A stretch of DNA of 64,000 nt from Acidimicrobiia bacterium (GCA_022819505.1 JAJEHD010000021.1:62001-126000), one strand, 5' to 3'. Numbered from the stretch's first letter, positions 7,831 through 16,326 are shown. The notes: generated by a model not told the origin, from the letters alone. Made by a program: numbers and translations.

Positions 7831-8994
7831 ATGACCACGACCATTCCTGTTTCCGGCGACACCGATTGGGCGGTGTCCAAGAACCAGAGCCTGGCCGACC
7901 AGCGGGCCAACCGGATGGACGCCGAGGCCGAGACCCGCATCTACCAGGCGTTCCGGCACTTCTGGCATCCCGTCATCTATTCCGATGAGCTGACCGACGC
8001 GCCCAAGCAGGTGTGGCTGTGCGGCGAGCAGCTGGTGGCGGTGCGCCTCGACGGCGAGGCCGCGGTCTTCAACGACATGTGCGCGCACCGCGGCACTGCC
8101 CTGTCGTTGGGCAAGGTGGTGGTCTCCGAGTGTGGCGAGACGCTGCAGTGCCCCTATCACGGCTGGCGCTACGCACCCGACGGGCGCTGCGTGCTGGCGC
8201 CCCAGCGTCCCGACCTGGCCGGGCGGCTGCGGGCCCGCATCAAGCGCTACAACGTGGTGGAGCGCTACGGCATGGTCTGGGTGTGCCTGGCCGACGAGCC
8301 CCATTTCCCGCTGCCGGAGTTCCCCCAGTTCGAGGACCCCTCCTATGACTGCGTGGCGGTCCCGTCGACGGACTGGGATCACACGTTCGCGGTGCGCCGC
8401 ACCGAGAACTACATCGATCCGGCCCATCTGGCCTTCGTCCACGACGGCTACCTGGGGGATTCCAGCAATCCGGCCATCCCCCGCCACGAGGTGTTCCCCA
8501 CAGCCCGCAACATCCTCCACATGCGGCTCAGCGAGCCCGCCCGGGAGCCCGCCGGCGCGGCCAAGAACAAGTCGATCGACAACGACAGCGAGTACATGGA
8601 GGTCATGAAGACTTGGGAGTGCTTCATGCCGCTGACGGTGCTGCTGCGGTCGTTCAACTCAGAGGGCGAGACCTTCTGCCTGTTCTTCCACCCGACGCCG
8701 ACGTCGCCCACCACCATCCGCAACTTCACCATCGGCGCCCGCAACTTCGGCTCGGCGTCGACGATCTTCGAGGAGATCGCGGGCTGGAACAAGTTCGTGT
8801 ACGAGCAGGACGAGCCGATCGTCTCCTCGCAGCGGCCCGCCCAGCTGCCCGAGGACCTGTCGATGGAGATGTACCTGGCCGAGGTGGACATCTTCTCGCT
8901 GCACTACCGCAAGTGGCTGCTGGAGCTGGCCGACGAGCTCGTTCCCGCCGACGCCGGTCAAGAGACCAGCGAATCGGCCGACGCCACGCCCTAG
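7831..8994 (+). CDS. Rieske [2Fe-2S] mononuclear-iron oxygenase, alpha subunit 1
   Basis: A 387-residue oxygenase. The N-terminal Rieske domain binds the cluster through Cys84, His86, Cys107 and His110 (CAHRGT and CPYHGW). The catalytic domain has N-YIDPAHLAFVH: Asp196 as the bridging residue and His199 and His204 as mononuclear iron ligands. Such enzymes hydroxylate or demethylate aromatic and N- or O-methyl substrates and need an electron-donating reductase, which is not encoded in this window. ATG at 7831 has AGGAGG ten nt upstream. The C-terminal end overlaps the stop codon of the convergent Rieske gene on a CTAG. Coupled position behind the GcvT paralogue suggests a demethylation role (inference). 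Confidence 0.92.
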   Translation: MTTTIPVSGDTDWAVSKNQSLADQRANRMDAEAETRIYQAFRHFWHPVIYSDELTDAPKQVWLCGEQLVAVRLDGEAAVFNDMCAHRGTALSLGKVVVSECGETLQCPYHGWRYAPDGRCVLAPQRPDLAGRLRARIKRYNVVERYGMVWVCLADEPHFPLPEFPQFEDPSYDCVAVPSTDWDHTFAVRRTENYIDPAHLAFVHDGYLGDSSNPAIPRHEVFPTARNILHMRLSEPAREPAGAAKNKSIDNDSEYMEVMKTWECFMPLTVLLRSFNSEGETFCLFFHPTPTSPTTIRNFTIGARNFGSASTIFEEIAGWNKFVYEQDEPIVSSQRPAQLPEDLSMEMYLAEVDIFSLHYRKWLLELADELVPADAGQETSESADATP

Positions 8995-10073
8995 GCGACC
9001 ATCTCCGGCGCGCCGAGCCCGAACATCTCCACCAGGTCGCGGCGGTAGCGGACCGACAGCCGGTCGGCGCGGATGTGAGTCTCGGCAGCCAGGTTGAGCG
9101 GCACGTTCTCGGGGCGCTGGCTCTCGACGATCACGATGTCCTCGCTGTTGGTGACCAGCTGGTACTCGGCGTAGTCCTCCACGGTGGCGCCCGGGATGTT
9201 GGTCAGCGAGACCTGGTAGATGTCGGTGGTCCGGGCGCTGACGGGTGAACCGATGTCGAAGAAGTGGCTGGTGACGAAGCTCTCGCCGTCGTCCTCGTAG
9301 TAGTCCACCCTCAGATCGGTGGCGAACGGGTAGGTCAGATGGTGACGGTAGAAGACCTCACGCTCCCGCTCGCCGAGGTCGTCGTTGAAGCCCCGCTCGA
9401 CCTCGATGTAGGGCAGCGCCATGTACAGCCCGTAGTCGGTCTGCTCCAGCGTGTAGTCGGGCACGACCGGCCGGGCCCGGTTCCCGAACGTCTTCATGTG
9501 GACCCAGGAGATGTGGGCGATGTCGTTGAAGTTCTCGCAATGGCGGCTGGCGGTGGCCGCCCACGTGCCCTTCGGGATCTGGATCCGCAGCCATTCCGGC
9601 CCGAACTCGTCGAGGTGCGGCCACTCGGGGAGCGGGCGGAGGGGCTCGGGCTTCATGCATGCCCACACGATCCCGTAGCGCTCGGCGGCGAGGTAGCTGA
9701 TGAGCCTCATGGTCTTGGCGGGCGGGGGACTGTCGGGATCGTTGGCGGGAATCCAGGTGCACTGGCCGGAGCGGTCGTAGTGCAGCCCGTGGTAGGGGCA
9801 CACGATGCAGGCACCGTCGTCGCTCATCCAGCCGCGGCTCAGCTTCGAGCCCCGATGCACGCAGAGGTCCCTGGCCACCGCTGCGCCCTCGCTGGTGCGG
9901 TAGACGACGAGGTCGACGTCGAGCAGCTTGGACGCCACCGGCCCGTCGGCAAGATCCGACGAGAACGCCACCGGATGCCAGAACCCGGCCAGGATGTGCC
10001 AGTCGCTCTCTCGGATCTGGGACCCTGCGGGGTACTCCGTCGCAGTTGAAGCTTGGTCGGTCGGCTCGTACAT
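8991..10073 (-). CDS. Rieske [2Fe-2S] mononuclear-iron oxygenase, alpha subunit 2
   Basis: A 360-residue Rieske oxygenase: Cys71/His73 and Cys92/His95 bind the cluster (CVHRGS, CPYHGL), and Asp184, His187, His192 (NFNDIAHISWVH) make the iron site. It resembles phenylpropionate/vanillate-type large subunits with a short C-terminal domain. ATG at 10073 is chosen for the GGGAG six nt upstream; a longer in-frame start lies inside the promoter region. The leader region 10100-10140 is markedly AT-rich and holds a GATAAT box (complement of 10105-10110), a likely promoter. Only moderate similarity to the convergent Rieske gene is visible outside the metal motifs, so the two probably act on different substrates or positions. 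Confidence 0.9.
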   Translation of the reverse strand: MYEPTDQASTATEYPAGSQIRESDWHILAGFWHPVAFSSDLADGPVASKLLDVDLVVYRTSEGAAVARDLCVHRGSKLSRGWMSDDGACIVCPYHGLHYDRSGQCTWIPANDPDSPPPAKTMRLISYLAAERYGIVWACMKPEPLRPLPEWPHLDEFGPEWLRIQIPKGTWAATASRHCENFNDIAHISWVHMKTFGNRARPVVPDYTLEQTDYGLYMALPYIEVERGFNDDLGEREREVFYRHHLTYPFATDLRVDYYEDDGESFVTSHFFDIGSPVSARTTDIYQVSLTNIPGATVEDYAEYQLVTNSEDIVIVESQRPENVPLNLAAETHIRADRLSVRYRRDLVEMFGLGAPEMVA

Positions 10074-10157
10074 CGCTGCTCCCGCTCGCCTCTCGGATTC
10101 TGAAATTATCTGGGCGGCAACAATATATGCACGGGCAAAACCGCTAGAAGTCCCACG

Positions 10158-10180
10158 GCCGTGTGCCACCGACACACGGC
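10158..10180 (-). terminator. Hairpin terminator after the GH2-like gene
   Basis: GCCGTGTG (10158-10165) and CACACGGC (10173-10180) form a perfect 8-bp stem with a 7-nt loop. On the minus strand it is followed, after a short GC stretch, by a T-rich run (GGTTTTG), 24 nt after the stop codon of the GH2-like gene. It would also separate that gene from the second Rieske gene promoter. Confidence 0.5.
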
Positions 10181-10203
10181 GACGTGGCGGTCTAGGCGAG
10201 TAC

Positions 10204-12267
10204 CTAGGAGACCGTTGCGGTGTAGGAGTTCGTGGCGAGGACTTCCGGTGTGTCGCCGTCGGTGCCGGCGGGTGAGGCTGCGGTGAGGGTCAACTCCACC
10301 GTCAACTGACCCGGCTGGAGGGCCACCGGCAGGAGGGTCTCGATCCGGCCCACGAGCACGCAGCTGTCGGCCGGGGCCGTCCCGGCCCATCGATGCTCGC
10401 TCAGGACGGGGCCGTCATCTCCGAGCACCCGGGCCCGGGCCACGATGCCGTCCAGGTCGCGGCGAGTGTCGTTGACCACGTGCACGGCCAGGTCGAGACG
10501 GTCGCCGGCGCGCAACTCCTCCGGCAGCGGGTCGACCACCACGATCACCGGCCGGCAGGCGTCTACCAGCGCCCACCAGCCCGGCTTCGGTCGCCTCAAC
10601 CCGTCCAGCACACCGAACCCGCCGTCGAGGCAGCCGCCGAGCCCGCCGCCGACGTCGGCCAGGGCGTGCAGTAGGAAGCCTCCGGTGGGCCGGTATTTCA
10701 AGCGTCGCAGGATCTCGACGGTGGTCTTGACGACCTCAGGCTGGTCGGCCCGCACCGGCGTGCCGAAGGCCGACACGAACTGGCCCATCGTCGGCACCCG
10801 GGCCAGCGTCGGGGCCAGATCGGCGGCCCGACCGCCGTGGTGGCCGAACCACAGCTGGCTCGTCGTGCCCTCCAGCGACGGGAGGTGCGGCGGCACGCCG
10901 GCGTGGGGCACCACCGGGCGCGAGCCGTCGCAGCGGGACATCACCCGGCTCAGGCGCCGGTCGAGAACGTCCCGGTTCCACGACGGCCCCAGCCGGCTCC
11001 ACGCCGCGGGAGTGGCCGACCGGCGCCTCTTGCGGGGGAACGGATCGTCGTGGGCGCACCACACCGCCACCGACGGGCGGTGGCCCAGCAGGTCGACGGC
11101 CTCCCGGGCCTGCCGCCGGGCCTCGCCCGCCACGCTGCGGCTCATCACCCCCCGGACGGGCAGGTCCTGCCAGACGAGCATCCCCAGCTCGTCGGCGGTG
11201 TCGTAGAGCTCCTCGCGGGCGATGTGGGCGATGGGGCGCACCAGGTCGAGGCCCGCGTTGCGGGCCGCCCGGATGTCGTCGGCCACCTCCGCCGGCGACG
11301 CCGTGCCCAGCAGCGGCCTGGTGGGCAGGAGGTTGGCGCCCTTGGCGAACAGCCGCTCCCCGTTGACGTGCAGCACCCACCGGCGCATCTCCACAGACCG
11401 GAAGCCGATGCGGAAGCGCCGCCGGTCGTGGACCTCCCCACCGGAGGTGGCCTCCATCTCCAGGTCGCACAGGGGCTGGTCGCCCAGGGCGTGGGGCCAC
11501 CACAGTGGGGGGTCGGCCACGTCCACGGTCCACTCGACCCGGTTCTCGCCGACGGCCGCGTGGTGGCTGTGGACGTGCTCGGTGCCCGCGACTGTGGTGC
11601 GCAGGTACACGGCGCCCCCGTCCGGTACGTCGAGCACGGCCCGCAGCTCCAGCCGGGCCCATGGCCGGCCGCCGCCCGCGCCCCGGCCCCGGTCATCGGC
11701 GCTGTGGACCTCGGCACAGACCGCTCGGGCGTGACGGATCGCGACCGTCCCGCTGGAGCGCAGCCGCACCGGCCGCCACAGGCCCCCCACGATCACGTCG
11801 TCGGATCCGCACAGCTCGGGGTCCTGCAGCGCCCCGGTCAGGGTGGTGCGGTTGTCCGGGTCGCCGAAACGCCGGCAGGTCGCCTCGACGGCCAGCAGAT
11901 GCTCACTGCGAGCACTGATCTGGTCGGTGACCTCGAGTTCGTGGGGCACGAAATAGCCGTCGGTGTGCCCGAGGTAGACGCCGTCTAGCCAGATGTCGCC
12001 CTGCTGGGCCAGCCCCTCGATCCGCAGCCACCACCGGGTGCTGCCGGTCTCGACCCCGTTCGCGGCGGCCGCCTCGGGAGGTCCCTCGAAGCGCCTCCGG
12101 TACAGCACCGACTCCTCGGTGGCGAGGTCCAGTCCCCCGGCGCTCTGGGCCCAGTGGCTGGGTACCTCGATCGGGGCCCAGCCCGACTCGTCGTGGTCGA
12201 ACTCGTGGAACGTGCGCCGTTGCCCCTCGGTGGCCGCAGCGATCCGCCACGTGCCGCCCAGATCCAC
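10204..12267 (-). CDS. GH2 beta-mannosidase-like protein with substituted catalytic residues
   Basis: A 687-residue protein with the GH2 order: jelly-roll sugar-binding domain (IWLDGVYLGH near residue 110), Ig-like domain, then a TIM-barrel (VNGERLFAKGAN, LDLVRPIAH, DELGMLVWQDLP). In active beta-mannosidases the acid/base Glu lies in HPS-WCGNNE; here the segment reads RPSVAVWCAHDD, placing Asp at that position. The nucleophile Glu lies in (R)F-SEFG; here it is QFVSAFG, placing Ala there. Both changes predict loss of normal retaining hydrolysis. It has no signal peptide and is shorter than typical beta-mannosidases (about 850). GTG at 12267 follows a TAGCTT box by 6 nt (leaderless layout) and lacks a Shine-Dalgarno. 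Divergent from the MoxR-like ATPase gene. It could be a sugar-binding or regulatory pseudoenzyme (inference). Confidence 0.82.
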   Translation of the reverse strand: MDLGGTWRIAAATEGQRRTFHEFDHDESGWAPIEVPSHWAQSAGGLDLATEESVLYRRRFEGPPEAAAANGVETGSTRWWLRIEGLAQQGDIWLDGVYLGHTDGYFVPHELEVTDQISARSEHLLAVEATCRRFGDPDNRTTLTGALQDPELCGSDDVIVGGLWRPVRLRSSGTVAIRHARAVCAEVHSADDRGRGAGGGRPWARLELRAVLDVPDGGAVYLRTTVAGTEHVHSHHAAVGENRVEWTVDVADPPLWWPHALGDQPLCDLEMEATSGGEVHDRRRFRIGFRSVEMRRWVLHVNGERLFAKGANLLPTRPLLGTASPAEVADDIRAARNAGLDLVRPIAHIAREELYDTADELGMLVWQDLPVRGVMSRSVAGEARRQAREAVDLLGHRPSVAVWCAHDDPFPRKRRRSATPAAWSRLGPSWNRDVLDRRLSRVMSRCDGSRPVVPHAGVPPHLPSLEGTTSQLWFGHHGGRAADLAPTLARVPTMGQFVSAFGTPVRADQPEVVKTTVEILRRLKYRPTGGFLLHALADVGGGLGGCLDGGFGVLDGLRRPKPGWWALVDACRPVIVVVDPLPEELRAGDRLDLAVHVVNDTRRDLDGIVARARVLGDDGPVLSEHRWAGTAPADSCVLVGRIETLLPVALQPGQLTVELTLTAASPAGTDGDTPEVLATNSYTATVS

Positions 12268-12273
12268 GGCCCC

Positions 12274-12279
12274 AAGCTA
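12274..12279 (-). promoter_or_regulatory. -10 box (TAGCTT) for leaderless GH2-like transcript
   Basis: TAGCTT ends 6 nt before the GTG start, so transcription should begin at or beside the start codon. No Shine-Dalgarno sequence is present. Confidence 0.5.
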
Positions 12280-12299
12280 CCGCCCGCAGTTGCTGTGCC

Positions 12300-12573
12300 C
12301 CGGCGGGTGATGCGCCCGGCGGGTGGCCGCCGTCTCCTGTCGCCCGGCGGGTGGCCGCCGGTGGTCGCTTGCTCGCACGGGCTTCGCCCTACTCGCTCGC
12401 AAGTCGACCGCCGCCGTCTCCCGCCTAGCCGTAGCTGCCGCCCGCGGGTGGTGCGCCCGGCGGGTGGCCGCCGTCTCCTGTCGCCCGGCGGGTGGCCGCC
12501 GGTGGTCGCTTGCTCGCACGGGCTTCGCCCTACTCGCTCCCAAGTCGACCGCCGCCGTCTCCCGCCTAGCCGT
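12300..12573. repeat. 141-bp-period direct repeat in the GH2/ATPase intergenic gap
   Basis: Two copies of about 122 bp, 12311-12432 and 12452-12573, are almost identical (one clear mismatch, C/G to C/C before AAGTCGACC); weaker identity extends upstream. Each copy contains two CGCCCGGCGGGTGGCCGCC units and a GGGC-TTC-GCCC mini-hairpin. A short unit GTCTCCCGCCTAGCC is repeated again at the 3' end. The 359-nt gap 12268-12626 holds no credible gene: reading frames through it simply translate the repeat. Confidence 0.9.
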
Positions 12574-12612
12574 CTCCCGCCTAGCCGTTTACTGCGGCCA
12601 TCACGGCGCCGC

Positions 12613-12618
12613 TAGGGT
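12613..12618 (+). promoter_or_regulatory. -10 box (TAGGGT) for the MoxR-like ATPase gene
   Basis: TAGGGT ends 8 nt before ATG at 12627 with no Shine-Dalgarno between, matching the leaderless pattern seen elsewhere here. The same hexamer stands 6 nt before the start of the partner VWA gene at 27607. Confidence 0.45.
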
Positions 12619-12626
12619 TGCCGGCG

Positions 12627-14090
12627 ATGCCTGAGTCCCGACCGACCACCCTGGGCGAGCTGCGAGCATCCGGCTGGACATCGGTGCCCGTCCGCCAGGA
12701 ACTCCGGCGCAACGCCGTGGCCCGCATCCGCTCGTCGGAGCCGCTGTTCGGTGATGTGCTCGGCTACCACAACACCGTCATCCCCCAGGTCGAGAACGCC
12801 CTGCTGGCCGGCCACGACATGATCATGCTGGGGGAGCGGGGCCAGGCCAAGACCCGCATGATCCGCGGCCTCGTCGGCCTGCTCGATGAGTGGATGCCGA
12901 TCATCGCCGGATCCGAGATCAACGACGACCCCTACGCCCCCGTCTCGGCCCACGCCCGGGCTTTGGTTGCCGAGCAGGGTGACGCCACCGGAATCGACTG
13001 GGTCCACCGCAGCGACCGCTACGGCGAGAAGCTGGCCACCCCCGACACGTCGATCGCCGACCTGATCGGCGAGGTCGACCCGATCAAGGTGGCCGAGGGC
13101 CGCTACCTGTCGGACGAGCTCACCCTGCACTACGGCCTCGTGCCCCGCACCAACCGCGGCATCTTCGCCATCAACGAGCTCCCCGACCTGGCCGAGCGAA
13201 TCCAGGTGGGCCTGCTCAACGTGCTGGAGGAGCGCGACGTGCAGATCCGGGGCTACAAGGTGCGCCTGCCGCTGGACGTGGTGCTGGTGGCCTCGGCCAA
13301 CCCGGAGGACTACACCAACCGGGGCCGCATCATCACCCCGCTGAAGGACCGCTTCGGGGCCCAGATCCGCACCCACTACCCGCTCGACGCCGGCACCGAG
13401 ATGGACATCGTCGAGCAGGAGGCCTACCTCGGCCCCGGTCCGGCCGACGCCACTGGCACCGCCGACGCCGCTGGCGTGCCCGGCACCGCGGGCCTGATGG
13501 TGACCGTCCCGGAGTTCATGAACCGCATCGTGGTGGCGCTCACCCGGGCGGCCCGGTCCAGCCCCCACGTGTCGCAGCGCTCGGGGGTGTCGGTTCGGCT
13601 GAGCATCTCCAACGCCGAGACCATGGTGGCCAACGCCATGCGGCGCACCCTGCGAACCGGCGGCGACCATGTGGTGCCCCGGGTCACCGACCTCGACGCG
13701 CTGTCGTCGTCGACCGCGGGCAAGGTGGAGATCGAGACGCTGGAGGAGGGCCGTGAGGCTGAGATCCTCCAGCGGCTGGTCGGCTCGGCGGTGCTATCGG
13801 TATTCAAGGACTGCGTGCCGCCCGACATGCACCGCGACGTGGTGGACGCCTTCGAGGAGGACCTGGTGGTGGACGTGGGCGACGACGTGGCCGACGCCGA
13901 CTACGCCGGGCTGCTGGCCCAGGTCCCGGCCTTGACCGCTCCCGTCCAGGTATTGCTGGCCGGCGACGAGGCGGCCGAGTCGCCGGCCATGGTCGCCGCC
14001 GCGGTGGAACTGGTGCTGGAGGGCCTGCACCTGTCCAAGCGCCTCAACAAGGACGCCCAGGGCCCCCGGGCCCAATACCGCTCCCGCTAA
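12627..14090 (+). CDS. MoxR/magnesium-chelatase-like AAA+ ATPase
   Basis: A 487-residue AAA+ protein. Walker A is GERGQAKT (residues 69-76), the Walker B region is GIFAINELPDL (Asn-Glu instead of Asp-Glu, as in chelatase-type AAA+), sensor 1 is VLVASANPED, and the insert DVQIRGYKVRLPLD is the ChlI/BchI hairpin. These ATPases remodel or activate a partner carrying a VWA (MIDAS) domain. A suitable partner is encoded 13.5 kb away at 27607-29676. In Mycobacterium tuberculosis I recall the homologous pair (Rv0958/Rv0959) being adjacent, so separation here suggests an insertion. No chlorophyll genes occur, so a true magnesium chelatase is unlikely. Its end overlaps the convergent GH1-like gene by 47 nt. 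Confidence 0.88.
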   Translation: MPESRPTTLGELRASGWTSVPVRQELRRNAVARIRSSEPLFGDVLGYHNTVIPQVENALLAGHDMIMLGERGQAKTRMIRGLVGLLDEWMPIIAGSEINDDPYAPVSAHARALVAEQGDATGIDWVHRSDRYGEKLATPDTSIADLIGEVDPIKVAEGRYLSDELTLHYGLVPRTNRGIFAINELPDLAERIQVGLLNVLEERDVQIRGYKVRLPLDVVLVASANPEDYTNRGRIITPLKDRFGAQIRTHYPLDAGTEMDIVEQEAYLGPGPADATGTADAAGVPGTAGLMVTVPEFMNRIVVALTRAARSSPHVSQRSGVSVRLSISNAETMVANAMRRTLRTGGDHVVPRVTDLDALSSSTAGKVEIETLEEGREAEILQRLVGSAVLSVFKDCVPPDMHRDVVDAFEEDLVVDVGDDVADADYAGLLAQVPALTAPVQVLLAGDEAAESPAMVAAAVELVLEGLHLSKRLNKDAQGPRAQYRSR

Positions 14091-15297
14091 CCGGCGAGGC
14101 AGCGGCGGCTAGGCGCTGGGCTGAGGGCTTGACCACCCGATCGCGGCCGATCAGGCCCCGCGGCGCGCCGAAGCCCAGGGCCCACTCGTAGCCGTCCACC
14201 GCGCTGTCGTGGAAGTAGCCCCGCAGGCCCGAGGCCCGGGCGTCGGCCACCGCCGCCAGCGACCCGTCCAGCACCGTGTCGCGCCAGTCGTCGTCATCGG
14301 TGGGCACGCCCTGGGCGGCCACCACCACCCCCCGACCCGGCACCGCATCGATGGCCCGGTGGACGGCCTCACCGAGCTCGGCCGGTTCGGGAGCGAAGCC
14401 CGCGGCCGAGCGCCGGGCCGACGCCGGCCAGCTCGCCAGCCGGCCCGTCTCGGTGACCCCCACCGGGTGGTCGTGACTCAGCCCCACCAGCTCCGGCCCC
14501 TTCTCGAAGCTCGGCGCGGCCACCGGCGCCCGGCCCGGCACCTCCACCGCTCCCTCCCGCAGCGCCCTGGTCCAGGTGCCCCAGAGCAGCTCGTCCCAGC
14601 GGCGGGTCTCGATCGCGGCTGCATCGGCGTGCTCGCGCTCGACCGGCGAGGCGTGCAGCGTCGGCGCCCCGAACACCGCCATCACCGGTTGCGGCCCCGA
14701 CTCCAGCAGCCGGCACGCCTCGTGCAGGGCCAGCATCGCACCCTCGGCCGCCTCCGCGGCCGCCTCGGCGCTGCGAAGCCCCGGCGGCCGGGAGCCCAGC
14801 CCGTAGCCCCGCACCGCCCAGCCGACGGGATCCTCGATCGGGCACCAACCCGCGGCCCGGCCGTCGAAGGCCTCGGCCATGCGGTCGACGTGCCGCGACC
14901 ACCAGCGTCGCCGGGCCGTCTCGTCGGCGTGGCCGCCCTCGTCGTCGAGGTACCAGCCCGGCAGCGACGTGTGGTGCAGCGTGATCCACACCCCGAGACC
15001 GGCGGCCGTGGCCGCGTCGGCGATGTCCAGGTAGCGGTCCAGCGCGTCGCTGTCGGGCCTTCCCGCGGCGGGCTCCACCCGGGCCCACTCCACGGTCAGG
15101 CGCAGGCTGTTGAGCCCCAGCCCTCGCAGCTGGGCCAGGTCGTCCCGGAAGTCGCGGGCGAAGCCGGCGCCGTCCCCCGAGCGGGGCGCCCGCCCGTCAC
15201 GTTCCCACACCGACCAGTCAGCGGCAGGCGTCACCCCCTCGGCCGACACCGACGACGCCCCCGCCCCCCACAGGAAGGCACCGTCAGAGCCCGTCAT
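14044..15297 (-). CDS. GH1 glycosidase-like protein with substituted catalytic residues
   Basis: A 417-residue TIM-barrel protein with clear GH1 landmarks: FLWGAGASSVSAEG at the N terminus, WARVEP, LHHTSLPGW, GYGLGSRPPG and the late EWALGFG block. Aligned by eye with active beta-glucosidases, the acid/base motif (TxNEP) reads WCPIEDP, putting Asp in place of Glu; the nucleophile motif (I-TENG) reads VVVAAQG, putting Ala in place of Glu; the N-terminal glycone-binding Gln is Ser; and WSLxDNFEW reads DSAVDGYEW. The fold should be kept but normal hydrolysis lost. No signal peptide. Convergent with, and overlapping by 47 nt, the MoxR-like ATPase gene. The same two substitutions occur in the GH2-like protein on the other side of that ATPase. 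Confidence 0.82.
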   Translation of the reverse strand: MTGSDGAFLWGAGASSVSAEGVTPAADWSVWERDGRAPRSGDGAGFARDFRDDLAQLRGLGLNSLRLTVEWARVEPAAGRPDSDALDRYLDIADAATAAGLGVWITLHHTSLPGWYLDDEGGHADETARRRWWSRHVDRMAEAFDGRAAGWCPIEDPVGWAVRGYGLGSRPPGLRSAEAAAEAAEGAMLALHEACRLLESGPQPVMAVFGAPTLHASPVEREHADAAAIETRRWDELLWGTWTRALREGAVEVPGRAPVAAPSFEKGPELVGLSHDHPVGVTETGRLASWPASARRSAAGFAPEPAELGEAVHRAIDAVPGRGVVVAAQGVPTDDDDWRDTVLDGSLAAVADARASGLRGYFHDSAVDGYEWALGFGAPRGLIGRDRVVKPSAQRLAAAASPVSGSGIGPGGPGRPC

Positions 15298-15385
15298 CTC
15301 AGGGGTGGCTCCCGAAACTGATGCAGCTGACGCCCTCAGAGGTCGTCACAATCATCAATTAGACGCTGCGGTTTGGACGGTCCAC

Positions 15386-16225
15386 TCAGCGGGTGGTGAA
15401 CACGCCGGCGTCGAACACAACCCGGTCGCCCACGCAGGTCTGGAACAGCGTGGTGTCGCCCTCGTCCCACATACAGACGTCGAGGCGCTGTCCGGGCAGC
15501 ACCGGCGCCTTGAAACGCCCGCCCATCGACCCGAAGCGGGCCGGATCGCTGCCGCAGAGGGTGTGCAGCAGGGCGCGTCCCGTGACCCCGAACGTGCACA
15601 GCCCGTGCAGGATGGGCGTGTCGAACCCGGCCATGGCCGCGAACGACGGGTCGGAGTGCAGCGGGTTGCGGTCGCCGTTGAGGCGGTAGAGCAGGGCCAG
15701 ATCGGTGCGGGTGTCGTAGCCGGTCACGTGGTCGGGCTCGCGGTCGGGCTGCCGCCAGGTGTTGGCCGGACCGCGGTCGCCGCCCCAGCCGCCCTCGCCG
15801 GAGATGAACAGCCCGGCCCGGCTGGTCCACATCGGCTCGCCGTCGTGGCTACGGACGTTGGTCTCCAGCACCACCAGCGCGGCCTTGATCTTGTCGTAGA
15901 TGCCGGCCACCCGGGACTGGGCCACTGCGGAGCCCGCGGGCGGGATCTCCTGGTGGAGCTCGATGTGCTGGTCGCCGTGCAGCAGCGCGGCCAGGTTGAA
16001 GTCGCCGTAGTCGGGCATCCGGCTGGGGCCGATGACCACGACCTGGGTGGGCAGCATCCGCTGGGAGACGTCGCGGGTGTTCTCGGTGGTGAACTCCAGC
16101 TCGAAGCCGGTGGGGTCGGACGCTCCCGCGCCCACGCCGAGGGCGTACAGCAGGCTGTCCTTGGAGGTCCAGCTGATCTCGGTCTCTTCTCCCACGGCAC
16201 CCGCGGCATCCGGATTGATGGGCAT
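15386..16225 (-). CDS. MaoC / hydratase-2 type (R)-specific enoyl-CoA hydratase
   Basis: A 279-residue double-hotdog protein. The C-terminal half contains the hydratase-2 motif YRLNGDRNPLHSDP followed by AGFDTPILHGLCTFG, whose Asp and His are the catalytic pair in MFE-2 and MaoC enzymes that hydrate trans-2-enoyl-CoA to (R)-3-hydroxyacyl-CoA. The N-terminal half is the degenerate substrate-binding hotdog. Length matches actinobacterial stand-alone hydratase-2 proteins. ATG at 16225 has GGAGG upstream. It is divergent from the PhyH-rhodanese gene, separated by a repeat-containing gap, and is the only obvious beta-oxidation-type enzyme in this stretch. Confidence 0.9.
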   Translation of the reverse strand: MPINPDAAGAVGEETEISWTSKDSLLYALGVGAGASDPTGFELEFTTENTRDVSQRMLPTQVVVIGPSRMPDYGDFNLAALLHGDQHIELHQEIPPAGSAVAQSRVAGIYDKIKAALVVLETNVRSHDGEPMWTSRAGLFISGEGGWGGDRGPANTWRQPDREPDHVTGYDTRTDLALLYRLNGDRNPLHSDPSFAAMAGFDTPILHGLCTFGVTGRALLHTLCGSDPARFGSMGGRFKAPVLPGQRLDVCMWDEGDTTLFQTCVGDRVVFDAGVFTTR

Positions 16226-16326
16226 GACACCTCCACTCCTTGCGGGCCGTCCACGCTAACGCCACTCGCACTCCGGCAGCCCGGCGCCGGCACGGATTCT
16301 CGGCGCGATTCCTGGGCGTACACGAC

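Noticed and set aside
12300..12573. Repeats considered as a CRISPR array
   Set aside because: Only two long copies with no regular short repeat/unique spacer pattern and no cas genes.
12627..14090. Assignment as true magnesium chelatase subunit for chlorophyll synthesis
   Set aside because: No other tetrapyrrole or photosynthesis gene is present; the VWA partner matches the general MoxR-type pair found in non-photosynthetic actinobacteria.
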